Part shown: piece after piece, positions 8,800 to 17,960 of the stretch
Layout: each line of letters opens with the position of its first letter
Position numbering within the stretch: the stretch's first letter is position 1
Assembly (NCBI RefSeq): GCF_038396635.1
Contig: NZ_CP121687.1
Span: 2,532,592-2,596,591 of the forward strand
Source: Defluviitalea saccharophila
GTDB taxonomy: Bacteria; Bacillota; Clostridia; Lachnospirales; Defluviitaleaceae
Reading direction: 5' to 3'
Length of the DNA stretch: 64,000 nt
Notes under the pieces: model-generated
Seen by the model: the letters and a program-made list of their open reading frames with translations, nothing else
The model's database searches: none
What the model was told of the DNA's origin: nothing
Translations under genes and position numbers: made by a program

Positions 8800-10341
8800 A
8801 TGAGCTCACTTAATATTTTAGAACTGATAAAAAAACGAACGCGATACCCAATGGGGAATAGGATTGGAGATGCCTGGGTAGATGAAATTTTACAGCACGA
8901 TGATGAAATGACATATTTAATAACTACAGAGAACTTGTCGACATTGATGGGGATTCAAGGGAGAAATAAGAGACGAATTTTGTTTGAGACTTATCATATT
9001 TCAGGTATTTTTGGCTTGTCAAATCCGATGGCTGGTACAGCAGTGAACTTAATGCTACTTATATTACAAAAGGATAAAACCAATTATGTGCTTTCTGGAA
9101 CATATAACAATGGACTTTATTATGGACGCTCATATCGTTTAGGATTGCGAGAAGATAGTATTCCGATAGATATTTATCCCGCTGATTTTCGTGATTACTG
9201 TGCGAAAATTGAACAATGGGTCATAGAAGGAATTATTCCAGCTGATGGGAATTGTTATAAATTCAACACTTTTAGCTCAGAAGATATCAATCTAGACAAA
9301 GTGTTTCCTCAGCATTATAGTAAAGCTGTATATGATATTTATCATTTCTTGAAACAAGAAAGAACAGTACCGCTGTCAACTATAGCTTCAGTAATTAGAC
9401 CTCGCCCCGTACATGGCGAAAGGGCTAAGGTCATTGGAGTGCGTGATTTTAAATACCCTATCTCTTGCGAAGAAATTGGTGAAGGGTGGAAAACAGACAC
9501 CTTAATTTGTAAGGGTGATATTATATGTAAGAATAGTATGACGGATAAGCTTTACCTATTATTAGATGAGCTAAGCGAAGAAATTTATGCTGGTGCAAAT
9601 GATATCGTAATACGTCCAAATAATATAGAGGAAGCTGCCTATATATATAGTTATATTAAAAGCGAAACTGGTAGAACTGTTATAAGTGCCAATACAACTG
9701 GCACGGTTCTACCGCGTATGGCAAAGAGGGATTGGGAGAATATCCCGGTTATATTACCAAAGAAATCTTTGATTGAATATGAAAAGTATTTTAGACTTCA
9801 GCATTATCAACAGAAATCAGTATCGGAATACAATGATTTTTTTGGTTTTTTTTCACAAGATCCTGATGTACATAGTGTCGAGGATATTTTGAACATGGAG
9901 ATGGTGAAAAATGTAAGGCTGTATAAAGGAGAAATAATTAGGGGGTTTTTAGAGGAAGATCTAAAAGAACTTAATGCTTGTTTCCGAGCAAAAGCATATA
10001 AAGCAACATTGATTCTCTGTGGTTCAATTCTTGAAGCAGTGTTAATCGATTGGGTTAGTGAAAAACATAGAAAAAACTATTTTAACGAAGACTTATATGT
10101 ACAAGATAGAAATGGTAGGAGCAAACGTGCTGATCTTATTGATTATATTAATATAATAAAAGAAATTCAGAAACCTGCCTGGATGGAGGAAGCAGATAAA
10201 GCTCATTTTATTCGCCAAAAAAGAAATTTGGTACATGCCAAATTATGTCTTAAATCCGAGGAAATTAATGAGATGGTTTGCAGGGAAGTTATTGATTATT
10301 TAAATGATGTCCTAAAGACAAGAGGTTTCATCCTTTCATAA
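8800..10341 (+). CDS. Methylase-tail / target-recognition-like / HEPN-like fusion protein
   Basis: This 513-aa protein is a mosaic. Residues 1-100 resemble the distal part of an N6-adenine methylase (YHISGIFGLSNPMAGTAVNLMLLILQK), without any SAM-binding motif I or NPPF. Residues about 190-345 look like a type I target-recognition domain (KGDIICKN, IRPNNIEEAAYIYSYIKSE, then a basic VLPRMAKRDWENIPVILP end). Residues about 379-513 resemble a DUF4145-like HEPN domain (FRAKAYKATLILCGSILEAVLIDW) with R472/R475 and H479 in RQKRNLVHA. It follows hsdR at 331 nt and carries its own ribosome site. A DNA-targeted HEPN effector or an R-M accessory factor is possible; function is inference. Confidence 0.6.
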   Translation: MSSLNILELIKKRTRYPMGNRIGDAWVDEILQHDDEMTYLITTENLSTLMGIQGRNKRRILFETYHISGIFGLSNPMAGTAVNLMLLILQKDKTNYVLSGTYNNGLYYGRSYRLGLREDSIPIDIYPADFRDYCAKIEQWVIEGIIPADGNCYKFNTFSSEDINLDKVFPQHYSKAVYDIYHFLKQERTVPLSTIASVIRPRPVHGERAKVIGVRDFKYPISCEEIGEGWKTDTLICKGDIICKNSMTDKLYLLLDELSEEIYAGANDIVIRPNNIEEAAYIYSYIKSETGRTVISANTTGTVLPRMAKRDWENIPVILPKKSLIEYEKYFRLQHYQQKSVSEYNDFFGFFSQDPDVHSVEDILNMEMVKNVRLYKGEIIRGFLEEDLKELNACFRAKAYKATLILCGSILEAVLIDWVSEKHRKNYFNEDLYVQDRNGRSKRADLIDYINIIKEIQKPAWMEEADKAHFIRQKRNLVHAKLCLKSEEINEMVCREVIDYLNDVLKTRGFILS

Positions 10342-10473
10342 AATTAAGATATGATAAGTTGCAGTGATAAAGAGTTATCAGTAACGGTTAGTGAATTACA
10401 GTCTTTACTATACTGTTAGATGTGTAGATGTGCACCATTAGAACAATAAAAAGTAAAATGAATTAATGGGAAT

Positions 10474-10515
10474 AAGGCTTTTATAGTTATAATGACTTTG
10501 AAAGCCTTTATTTTT
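10474..10515 (+). terminator. Possible terminator after the 513-aa gene
   Basis: AAGGCTTT and AAAGCCTT form an 8-bp stem around a loop of about 19 bases, followed by TTATTTTTATTT. The loop is long, so the terminator is weak, but it lies where the upstream transcript should end. Confidence 0.45.
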
Positions 10516-10553
10516 ATTTCTAAAGCAAAAATACTACCTTATATAAGCTAATC

Positions 10554-10595
10554 AAGGAGGTGATGCCATTGCTTGCGTTGGTACATGTATTCTAG
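10554..10595 (+). promoter_or_regulatory. Extended Shine-Dalgarno and 8-codon leader ahead of istA
   Basis: AAGGAGGTGAT (10554-10564) is complementary to 11 bases of the 16S rRNA 3' end. It is followed by TTG 10569 and a frame of eight codons reading (M)LALVHVF before TAG 10593-10595. Copy 2 has the same arrangement with ATG and one substitution. Such a short, strongly translated frame 30 nt before istA could control istA expression by translational coupling or attenuation; this is inference. Confidence 0.4.
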
Positions 10596-10625
10596 CTTTA
10601 ATAATAAAACTAAAGGAGGAAAAAC

Positions 10626-12098
10626 ATGATCGGTATCGAGCAATATCAAAAAATCCAGGAATATAAAGCACTTGGACTCGCCCAGACCAAAACTGCTAAA
10701 GCGCTGGGGATCACCTATACTTCTGTCAGTAAATACTGGAATATGAGCCAAGAAGATTATTCAAGGGAAGTTGAACAGGAAAAGCACCATATGGATAATT
10801 ATCGACAGTACATATTAGAGCAGTTGAAAATATGCCCACAAATCCGAGATACCAATATTTATCTTAAATTAATTGAAGCCTTTCCTGATTTACAAGTTAA
10901 ACGAGCTACTTTCTATCGCTACATGAAAGCTTTAAGGGAACAGTATGGGTATCAGCATACCAGTAAGCGGAAAATCTCGCCACGTGAAGTCTCACCACCA
11001 GGATATGAAGCACAGGCTGATTTTGGTCAGTACAAACTTAAAGATATGTATGGACGAATTGTGAGGGTATATTTCTTTTGCATGGTTCTGAGTTATAGCA
11101 GAATGAAATTTGTTTATTTTTCACCGGATCCCTTCACAACCAAAACAGCTATAAAAGCTCACAATTATGCTTTCCAGTATTTTGGGGGAAGACCACAGAC
11201 AATTCTATATGATCTTGATCGGGTCTATGTAGTTAGTGAAAATCTAGGTAATATTATATTTGTATCGGCCTTTGAAGAATATGTTAAGCGTATTGGCTAC
11301 AGTGTTTCGTTATGTAGGCCAAGAGACCCTCAGAGTAAGGGCAAGGTAGAAGAGGTCATTGGATATGTCAAGCAAAGTTTTCTGGAAGGGAGGGTATATA
11401 CCGGAATTGACAGTCTTAACAGTGCAGCTCTTGCATGGTAGGATAGAGAAGGCAACGGGAGAGTTCATACTGTGACTAGAAAAGTGCCACGAGAAATGTT
11501 TATTGAAGAACAAAAACAGCTTTTTCATGTTAAACCATATTCAGAGGTATCAAGTACTGTAGTATCCTTTGATTCCAATGGAGTGGTCAGCTATAAAGGG
11601 AATCGTTATCAGATTGATGTCGGTGTGATGGATGCACATCAACGTATACGTATTGAGGATGATGGTGAAATACTTCTATTTTATGATACTGATACAAATG
11701 AATTATTAGCTAAGTATCCAGTAACAGAAGATACTGGACAGATATTCAAAGCTGAGGAAAAAAACAACAGAAACAGGGTTTCTCATGCTCTTATAAAACA
11801 ATATTTTGCAGAGCATGAAATAGCTCAGGAATTTATACGGCGGATGGAACAGGAACAACCAAAATATTTTAATAGCCATTGCATTCGCTTAAATCGCATG
11901 ACGAAGTTTTATTCGATGGAGCAAATGCTTGATGGGATAAGATACTGTATTGAGACTGAACGCTGCAATGCCTATGAACTTTTGGCTTACATAATGTATA
12001 AGCATGGTGAGCAGATAGCAAAGAAGTTCTTACCAAATCAACAGTATTTCAACCATCTGACACGTAGCAAGGAGATAAGGAGGGAAATCGATGGCTGA
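10626..12098 (+). pseudogene. istA: IS21-family transposase IstA, interrupted by an amber codon
   Basis: The frame is collinear with the intact 490-aa IstA at 40219 but has TAG at 11439-11441 where copy 2 has TTG (Leu), between the catalytic core and the C-terminal DNA-binding part. The two open pieces (10626-11441 and 11472-12098) lie in the same frame, so one base change explains the break. The N-terminal helix-turn-helix (TKTAKALGITYTSVSKYW) and the DDE residues in QADFGQYK, YDLD and GKVEEV are intact. Without suppression the product would be 271 aa and inactive. A GGAGG site precedes ATG 10626. Confidence 0.93.
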
Positions 12099-12777
12099 TA
12101 TAACTGAAATCCGCGAGTTGGCTAAGAAGCTAAATCTATGGAATATTGCCAGGGGATATATTGATTTGAATGATGAGAAACTGTCCAACCTAGATTATCT
12201 TCAAATGATATTACAAAAAGAACTAGAGATACGAGCCAGACAAAAACAGATCAAGCTAAGGAGGGCAAGCAAACTTCCCAACAAGGTATTTGAATTATCG
12301 AATTTAAACAAAGGTTTGGAATGGCAGATAAAACAATTATCCCATCTGACGTGGCTCAATGGAGAACAAAACATTATTCTACTTGGTAAATGCGGGACAG
12401 GCAAAACTAGTCTTGCTATTCATCTTGGAGAAACAGCGATCGACAAGGGACATAAAACTTATTATGCATCCATTGATACTTTTGTATCTATTGTAGAGAA
12501 CAAAGATATAAACCCAAAAGCAGGAGCAGCCTTCTCCTATATGCGGGAGTGCGACTTGATCATTATTGATGATGTTTTTTATCTAGAACCAACCAGGTCA
12601 GAGTTGCAGGCTTTTTATCGAGCAGTTACTTTTCTTAATGAAACAAGAAGTATCATTTTTATTACCAATCGTGAAATATCTGCATGGTTAGATGCAGTGG
12701 AAGACAAACATCTTTGTCAGACTCTGTTAGATAGAATAACAGCTAATTGTCAGATCATTCGCTTGACTGACAGATAA
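12091..12777 (+). CDS. istB: IS21-family transposition helper ATPase IstB
   Basis: IstB (228 aa) is the DnaC-like AAA+ ATPase that delivers target DNA to IstA. The Walker A motif GKCGTGKT lies at residues 99-106 and the Walker B motif LIIIDDV follows about 50 residues later. It overlaps the istA frame by eight bases and has AAGGAGGGAA as ribosome site inside istA. It appears intact although the istA partner is broken. The length is slightly below the 240-260 aa usual in the family. The copy 2 protein differs at a few residues only. Confidence 0.93.
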   Translation: MADITEIRELAKKLNLWNIARGYIDLNDEKLSNLDYLQMILQKELEIRARQKQIKLRRASKLPNKVFELSNLNKGLEWQIKQLSHLTWLNGEQNIILLGKCGTGKTSLAIHLGETAIDKGHKTYYASIDTFVSIVENKDINPKAGAAFSYMRECDLIIIDDVFYLEPTRSELQAFYRAVTFLNETRSIIFITNREISAWLDAVEDKHLCQTLLDRITANCQIIRLTDR

Positions 12778-12779
12778 AT

Positions 12780-12976
12780 TAAAACACTCACCTCTTTTCT
12801 AAAAAAGGGTTAATACTCAAATTTGAAAACTATGCCGATTAACGGTTTTATATAGATGCAAAAAATCTCACGAAAAATAAAGAATTACTTAACTTTTGAG
12901 ATTTTCTACAGTTTCTGGGGTAGGGGGGTCTAAATCTCTACCACTTTTTGCCCCGGAAACGGGCGTGGGGTAACGC
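12780..12976 (+). other. IS21 distal region with hairpin and prophage-like remnant
   Basis: AAAATCTCA (about 12859) and TGAGATTTT (about 12896) could form a stem closing the istB transcript. Downstream, the segment around 12920-12970 (GGGTAGGGGGGTCTAAATC and GCCCCGGAAACGGGCG) resembles sequence I associate with the HNH/terminase junction of clostridial prophages; this is recollection and not verified. The same segment lies at 42510-42563. Confidence 0.35.
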
Positions 12977-13561
12977 GTGAAAATTCGCGGTTTCAAACAG
13001 TGCGGCGATATTTACCGACGAGTACACTGGAATAACCGAGGTTACAAGTCTATTGTTTGGAGATGTGTCAGTCGTTTGGAGGAAAAAGGGTCTGAATGTA
13101 CGGCTCCTACCATAAACGAGGAAACATTACAGACAGCAGTGGTTAAGGCTATTAACGAACTTTTGGTTAACAAAGAACCCTTCCTCTCAACGTTACAGAA
13201 AAACATAGCTACAGTACTTAATGAAGAAAATGATAATGCCACCGATGATATTGATAGCAAATTGGAAGAATTGCAGCAGCAGCTCCTTATACAAGCAAAA
13301 TCCAAGAATGACTATGAAGATGTAGCTGATGAAATATATCGACTTCGGGAATTAAAGCAGAATGCACTTGTAGAGAATGCAGAGCGAGAAGGGAAAAGGC
13401 AACGAATCGCTGAAATGACTGATTTCTTGAATGAGCAAACCAGCGAGTTAGAGGAATATGATGAGCAGTTAGTAAGGCGGCTTATTGAAAAAGTTACGAT
13501 CCACGATGACAGGATTGAGGTGGAATTTAAGTCAGGCATTAGTATAGACATTGAAAATTGA
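12977..13561 (+). pseudogene. C-terminal stump of a large serine recombinase, copy 1
   Basis: From residue 9 on (CGDIYRRVHWNNRGYKSIVWRC) this is the recombinase zinc-ribbon domain with the second cysteine pair of the ribbon (C...C), followed by the coiled-coil C-terminal domain ending in KVTIHDDRIEVEFKSGISIDI. The N-terminal catalytic serine domain and the recombinase domain (about 300 residues) are missing. The open frame begins just after the IS21/prophage-like segment, so it has been truncated by a rearrangement. The stump at 42489-43160 breaks at the same residue. No function is expected without the catalytic domain. Confidence 0.85.
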
Positions 13562-13583
13562 ATAGAAAATGTTATTAGAATCT

Positions 13584-13613
13584 AACACCTTGCTGAAATG
13601 CAGGGTGTTTTTT
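13584..13613 (+). terminator. Rho-independent terminator after the recombinase stump
   Basis: AACACCTTGC and GCAGGGTGTT form a 10-bp stem (one T-G wobble) with the six-base loop TGAAAT, followed by a run of T. It probably is the original terminator of the recombinase gene. Confidence 0.85.
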
Positions 13614-13620
13614 AATGAGC

Positions 13621-13671
13621 AAATACAAATTAGTTTATTAGTATTTACAAAATACAAATTAGTGGTATAAT
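13621..13671 (+). promoter_or_regulatory. Promoter with duplicated operator-like repeat
   Basis: The -35 box TTTACA (13644-13649) and -10 box TATAAT (13666-13671) are separated by 16 bp. The 14-mer AAATACAAATTAGT occurs twice, at 13621-13634 and 13650-13663, 29 bp apart; the second copy fills the spacer. A ribbon-helix-helix-like protein is encoded immediately downstream, so autoregulation through these repeats is likely. Confidence 0.7.
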
Positions 13672-13703
13672 TTGTAATAGAGTAAATAGCGGAGGTGTAA
13701 ACG

Positions 13704-14216
13704 GTGAATAAGAACGTGACCTTTACAGTTGATGCAGATGTGTATGAGAAATTCTGCATCGCATTGAATTTGACAAATGAAACAAAAGATGCTGCAGTGG
13801 AAAGCTGTATGCGTTGGTATATTGCAAAAACTTTTGAAAAAGCATCACAAGCCTATAACCCAAAAACAGTAGCAAAACAGAATGAAGATATAAACAAGGA
13901 TTTTTACGGAAAAGCAAATCAACGAATCCCAGTATGGGCTGTTAAGCCGAATCAATACAACCACAAGATCATCCGGGCTTATTTTAAGGCTGTTGCTGCC
14001 ACAGGTCGTGCTACTATAGATATGATGGAACGCTTATGCAGTGACGAAAACAACCCGGAACTGTATGTGCCGACTTTTAAGAATAATTACTCACAGATGA
14101 AGTTGGATGGACCTAAGAGCCACGGTAAAGTATTTGAGGATGACGGTGAAACGGTAACAATCTGGCACGAGGTAGAAGATACTTTGATGAAATATAAATC
14201 GAGTTTTTGTGATTAA
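13704..14216 (+). CDS. RHH-like DNA-binding regulator of the DUF262 operon
   Basis: This 170-aa protein begins with a beta strand and two helices typical of ribbon-helix-helix repressors (VTFTVDADVYEKFCIALNL, then a helix ending in WYIAKTF). A linker leads to a second globular domain at about residues 70-165 (KIIRAYFKAVAATGRATIDMM), which may be a winged helix. GTG 13704 follows GGAGGTG. It precedes the DUF262 gene by 14 bases, and the duplicated operator in its promoter supports a role as repressor of the operon. The exact family is not recognised. Confidence 0.65.
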   Translation: MNKNVTFTVDADVYEKFCIALNLTNETKDAAVESCMRWYIAKTFEKASQAYNPKTVAKQNEDINKDFYGKANQRIPVWAVKPNQYNHKIIRAYFKAVAATGRATIDMMERLCSDENNPELYVPTFKNNYSQMKLDGPKSHGKVFEDDGETVTIWHEVEDTLMKYKSSFCD

Positions 14217-14230
14217 AGGAGGCAACGAGT

Positions 14231-15922
14231 ATGAGTAGATTAATAGAGAACAGCATCACAATATACGAGGCTTTACAGAACATCAGAGACGGAAAGTATG
14301 TAATGCCTGCATTTCAAAGACAATTTGTATGGAGTATGGAGCAAATAGAGAAATTATGGGATTCAATATTATTAGATTATCCTATTGCCACATTTCTGTT
14401 CTGGCACGTTGATGATTCCAATGTAACATGGGATACCTATTTCTGTAACTTTTTATCTGAAGTAACATTTGACAGTAGAAAACAGGCTGACAGTGTAAAT
14501 TATGAATTAACCAGCATTAATGTTAAGAATACTGATACAGCGGTGCTGGATGGACAGCAGAGATTGACTTCTTTGTACTTATCATTGTTTGGAGAAGGGT
14601 ATATCCGTCCGAATTATGCAAGAAAGAAATCCGGGGACAGGCTTGTTACCAAACTATTAATAGAACTGAACAAGAACAAAATTTCTGTGGATGAAGAAGA
14701 GTATAACAGTAAGAAATTTGACATTAAGTTTAGTGAAAAAATCGGAAGGTTAAGTCCTACACAATTTGAAATCAAAAACATCATCGATCAAAAATTTCAA
14801 GATGACTCTACGAGAGAAAAGGCCATCGAGGATGCTATTGTCAATGTTCCTGCAGACAGTAAGGAATATGCTCGAAAAATTCTTAAAAAACTATACAATA
14901 AAATTTTTGTTGAAAAGCTGATCAGATATACGGAAATAACAGATATGAAACAAGATGATGCACTGGAGATGTTTGTAAGATTTAATAGTGGTGGTAAGCC
15001 ATTGCGTAAGTCTGAAATTACGATGTCTATTCTTGAGGCATATTGGCCGAGTGCAAAGACAGAGTTCGGAAAGATACTTGTTGACTCATATGCAAATTTT
15101 GGGACGGATTTTATTATTCGTTCTGCACTGATGCTTTATGGTGATGTTGTAAAATCTAATATCAGTAAAAAAATAGCGGAAGAATTGAAGAATAACTGGA
15201 ATGCCTTTAAGAAAGCATTGAAGGATCTGGAAAGAGTACTTAAAGGAATGAAGATTGAGGTGAGCCGTTTTTCAAGTAGTTGGAACGTGTTATTGCCTAT
15301 CATCTATTACATTTATTATAATCCTGATTTTGATAAAAACACTGAAGGTGTCCGTGCTTATTTGCTAAGAGCAATATTTTTTACATATTTCCAATCTGGA
15401 ACAACAGGAAAATTACAACAGATGAAAAGTAATATCAATAGCTTTGACTATGAAATTACCATCGAAATGCTTAACCAGATGAATGATCTAAGAGTAACGG
15501 ATGGCAAAATCGAAGATGTCCTTAATTCAGAAAAAGGCAGCAGAGTTGCTGGAGAGGTTTTGTATTACTTGAACCTTGACTGGACAAATAAAAATTTCAA
15601 GTACGAGCAAGATCATTTGCATCCCGAGAGCAGATTTAACGGTAGCAAACCGATTTCTGTTAGTATGGAAGATTGGAAAAGATGGCGTGGAATGCGAAAT
15701 CGTCTGCCTAATTTACATCTACTTGAAGGTAGAAGCAATGGTAGCAAGAATGATATGCGTCTCGTAGACTATTACAACGATATGAACGATGAACAAAAGG
15801 CGGAATTTTGTAAACAAGCCATGATTCCGCAAGATGTATCACTTGAAATAGAGGACTTTGAAATATTTTACGAGAAAAGAAAGGCTATACTTACGGAAAA
15901 GATACGTGAGCTGTTAGGGTAA
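14231..15922 (+). CDS. DUF262-HNH protein, GmrSD-like restriction enzyme
   Basis: The 563-aa protein has the N-terminal DUF262 (GmrS-like, ParB-related) domain with QRQFVW near residue 30 and the NTP-binding motif DGQQR at 107-111, and a C-terminal HNH-like nuclease with DHLHP at 461-465 followed by NRLPNLHLLEG. This is the architecture of GmrSD-type enzymes, which in studied cases cut DNA with modified (for example glucosylated) bases in an NTP-dependent manner. It starts at ATG 14231 behind AAAGGAGG and lies between a regulator and a nuclease gene. It is much shorter than the GmrSD protein at 43973 and lacks the DUF4268 tail. Confidence 0.85.
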   Translation: MSRLIENSITIYEALQNIRDGKYVMPAFQRQFVWSMEQIEKLWDSILLDYPIATFLFWHVDDSNVTWDTYFCNFLSEVTFDSRKQADSVNYELTSINVKNTDTAVLDGQQRLTSLYLSLFGEGYIRPNYARKKSGDRLVTKLLIELNKNKISVDEEEYNSKKFDIKFSEKIGRLSPTQFEIKNIIDQKFQDDSTREKAIEDAIVNVPADSKEYARKILKKLYNKIFVEKLIRYTEITDMKQDDALEMFVRFNSGGKPLRKSEITMSILEAYWPSAKTEFGKILVDSYANFGTDFIIRSALMLYGDVVKSNISKKIAEELKNNWNAFKKALKDLERVLKGMKIEVSRFSSSWNVLLPIIYYIYYNPDFDKNTEGVRAYLLRAIFFTYFQSGTTGKLQQMKSNINSFDYEITIEMLNQMNDLRVTDGKIEDVLNSEKGSRVAGEVLYYLNLDWTNKNFKYEQDHLHPESRFNGSKPISVSMEDWKRWRGMRNRLPNLHLLEGRSNGSKNDMRLVDYYNDMNDEQKAEFCKQAMIPQDVSLEIEDFEIFYEKRKAILTEKIRELLG

Positions 15923-15995
15923 TATCTTAGTTCCATAGTGAATTAAAAAATCGTGCGAGGTGCAAATTTTCAATATTTGAGGAGATAAAAGAAAT

Positions 15996-17624
15996 ATGTT
16001 TATTTTTCAAACAAGACCTTTTTGGAGAAGTATGGGGGTTGCAATAGATAAGGTACAAAAAAGATATAAAGAATTCTTTGGAGAACATAAACTGGTTATT
16101 GATAATCGAGATGAGGCACTTAAACTCTTGCTTAATGTTATCACAACAATCCAAAACAGAATGGTAAATAAGTTAAAACATGAAAACTCATATGATATGT
16201 TTATGAAATTATATTACATTTTTGACGAAGTGCATTATTTTTATTTGCGGGAAAAAGAAGCAAGGAGCAAGTTAGTAAGCATTAATGTTGATGATACAGA
16301 TCTAACAGACACATTTGTTCAAAATAGAAATATAATGAGGAACATCATTGATGCTTGCAATGTGTGGATAGAGAATTGCGTATTATATCAGCATGATACT
16401 GATACTATGTCCAAGGCAAAAGATAGAGGATTTAAGATGGATTTTGATTTGCTGTTAGACCAATATTTATATGGTCTTGCTTCTCAAGGTGTTTCCCTCT
16501 TAACACTATCTAAAAATCTTGGTTCTCAAGAGCTATATTATGGTTTGGAAGTAAATCCTTATGATTATTCACCTGCGGAAGTATTAAAGTACCACCCTAT
16601 AATATTTTTTAATACAGCAATTACAGGAAATCAGAACATACTAGTAGAAACTCCATTAACTAGAGAAGCGAATAATACTGCATTCGGTAAGGGCTTTTTC
16701 AAAGAGTATGATGTGGAATTTTTACTATTTTTAGCAGATTTAAAGGGATTTCAAGATGACCTGTTACGTGGTGATGAAAAGTCATTAACAGTGATTAGCA
16801 AAGAGTATTTTATTTATTTAGTGGAGAATTATACTAAACCTCAAATTGACGGGAGAGCCTTTTATGAAAGCTTTGTTTTAACAAAAGATAAAGTAAAAAG
16901 TCAATTGAGGAAGAAAGAAGATATCATTTGGGTGATTGGAACAAATAAATACCGTCATGAACTTAGACCTTTTTTAGGCTTAGAAGATGGAAATATCTTA
17001 ATTTCATATGGAGCAATAGAACAAGCCAAGCAATTATGGGTATCATATTTTAGCAATGGTGGTATGTGTTATACCAACGATTCAGATAATCTTACTAATG
17101 CCATGGGAAGGCGAAATAAAGAACTGTCTGATATTTTAATTGATAAAATTAGAGAGAAACTTAACAACCACTATACATCAAAGATTGATGAAAAAGATGT
17201 AAAATACCAAAGAATATTTGGTGATCGGGAAATAGATTATGGTGATTTTGATGTTATATATTACACAGAAGATACAAAAGAGCTTTTTTTAATTGAAGCA
17301 AAGTATTTTTCTGACTCATTAAACTCAAGTGGAATGGTTACAGACTATAAAAAGCTATTTGAGAAAGATGGGTATTATGACCGTTGCAGAAGGAGATATG
17401 ACCTTGTACTTTCAGAACCTAAGAAAGTAAAGGAATTTATCGGTGCGAATGAGGATATAGAAGTGCATTTGATTTTCCTTACGTCAAAGCCAATCGAGTT
17501 GGAAATTCAAGATAATGACGGAGTTGTTACATTTCTTTCACTTGGAATATTTGATAAATATATAGAAGGAAAGTTGATTAATGATGAAGATGACAGCGTG
17601 GTTCGTCCAGTGAAGGTAATTTAA
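15996..17624 (+). CDS. Large protein with C-terminal PD-(D/E)XK nuclease
   Basis: The first 400 residues of this 542-aa protein are not recognised. The C-terminus has a restriction-endonuclease-like core: D417-F-D419 followed by LFLIEAK with E434 and K436, the standard D...ExK spacing. No membrane segment is visible. ATG 15996 has GAGGAGATAAAAGAA upstream and lies 73 nt after the DUF262 gene, so both are probably cotranscribed. A second nuclease next to a modification-dependent enzyme suggests a two-component defence unit, but a free-standing nuclease is also possible. Confidence 0.65.
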   Translation: MFIFQTRPFWRSMGVAIDKVQKRYKEFFGEHKLVIDNRDEALKLLLNVITTIQNRMVNKLKHENSYDMFMKLYYIFDEVHYFYLREKEARSKLVSINVDDTDLTDTFVQNRNIMRNIIDACNVWIENCVLYQHDTDTMSKAKDRGFKMDFDLLLDQYLYGLASQGVSLLTLSKNLGSQELYYGLEVNPYDYSPAEVLKYHPIIFFNTAITGNQNILVETPLTREANNTAFGKGFFKEYDVEFLLFLADLKGFQDDLLRGDEKSLTVISKEYFIYLVENYTKPQIDGRAFYESFVLTKDKVKSQLRKKEDIIWVIGTNKYRHELRPFLGLEDGNILISYGAIEQAKQLWVSYFSNGGMCYTNDSDNLTNAMGRRNKELSDILIDKIREKLNNHYTSKIDEKDVKYQRIFGDREIDYGDFDVIYYTEDTKELFLIEAKYFSDSLNSSGMVTDYKKLFEKDGYYDRCRRRYDLVLSEPKKVKEFIGANEDIEVHLIFLTSKPIELEIQDNDGVVTFLSLGIFDKYIEGKLINDEDDSVVRPVKVI

Positions 17625-17631
17625 CTGAGTG

Positions 17632-17960
17632 GATATGTTTCCGCCTACCGATAGTGCCAAAAACGCAGTGGATATGTTTCCGAGAACAGGCAAGTATAAA
17701 TGACATCAATTCTATCCTCTCGACCCATGTGGAGACGGTCGTATTAATGTCGCGGCTGTAAGCCTTTATTTGAGCGGGTTTCCAGAATTACATCTAAGTT
17801 GTCTACTCGACCTAAAGGGCCAAATACGTACATGGGAACATATCGAGGGGGTATTTTTTAGGTAAAGAATCAGCCCTAAATTTGATTGGGTTGAGTTGAC
17901 AGATTAGATAACCGACATTTTTCATAAGGTTGAGAAGACAAAATGGATGAACATTATAAT
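17632..17960 (+). repeat. Intergenic repeat element A
   Basis: Two direct GATATGTTTCC repeats begin at 17632 and 17671 (39 bp apart). They are followed by GACATCAATTCTATCCTCTC, the TCTACTCGACCTAA block near 17802, an inverted copy GGGAACATATC in a hairpin near 17835 with a T run, and GTTGAGTTGACAGATTAG near 17891. The same blocks in the same order occur in element B (23342-23690), and parts of them in C and D. It contains no credible gene. Confidence 0.75.

Larger units (their letters stand above)
10552..12970 (+). mobile_element. IS21-family insertion sequence, copy 1, inactive
   Basis: Istab genes and flanks match copy 2 at 40144-42563, from a TCAAGGAGGTGATGCC start to a GGGCGTGGGG end, with a diverged stretch just downstream of istB. 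I cannot identify terminal inverted repeats or target duplications at either end, so the true IS borders are unresolved. The last 130 bases or so may be flanking prophage-like DNA carried in both loci rather than IS sequence. An amber codon in istA makes this copy defective. Confidence 0.8.

Noticed and set aside
17630-17960. Element A as a small regulatory RNA gene or riboswitch
   Set aside because: The blocks are shared with elements B-D irrespective of the downstream gene, and the strongest conserved parts are short direct repeats, which fits DNA-binding sites better than an RNA fold.
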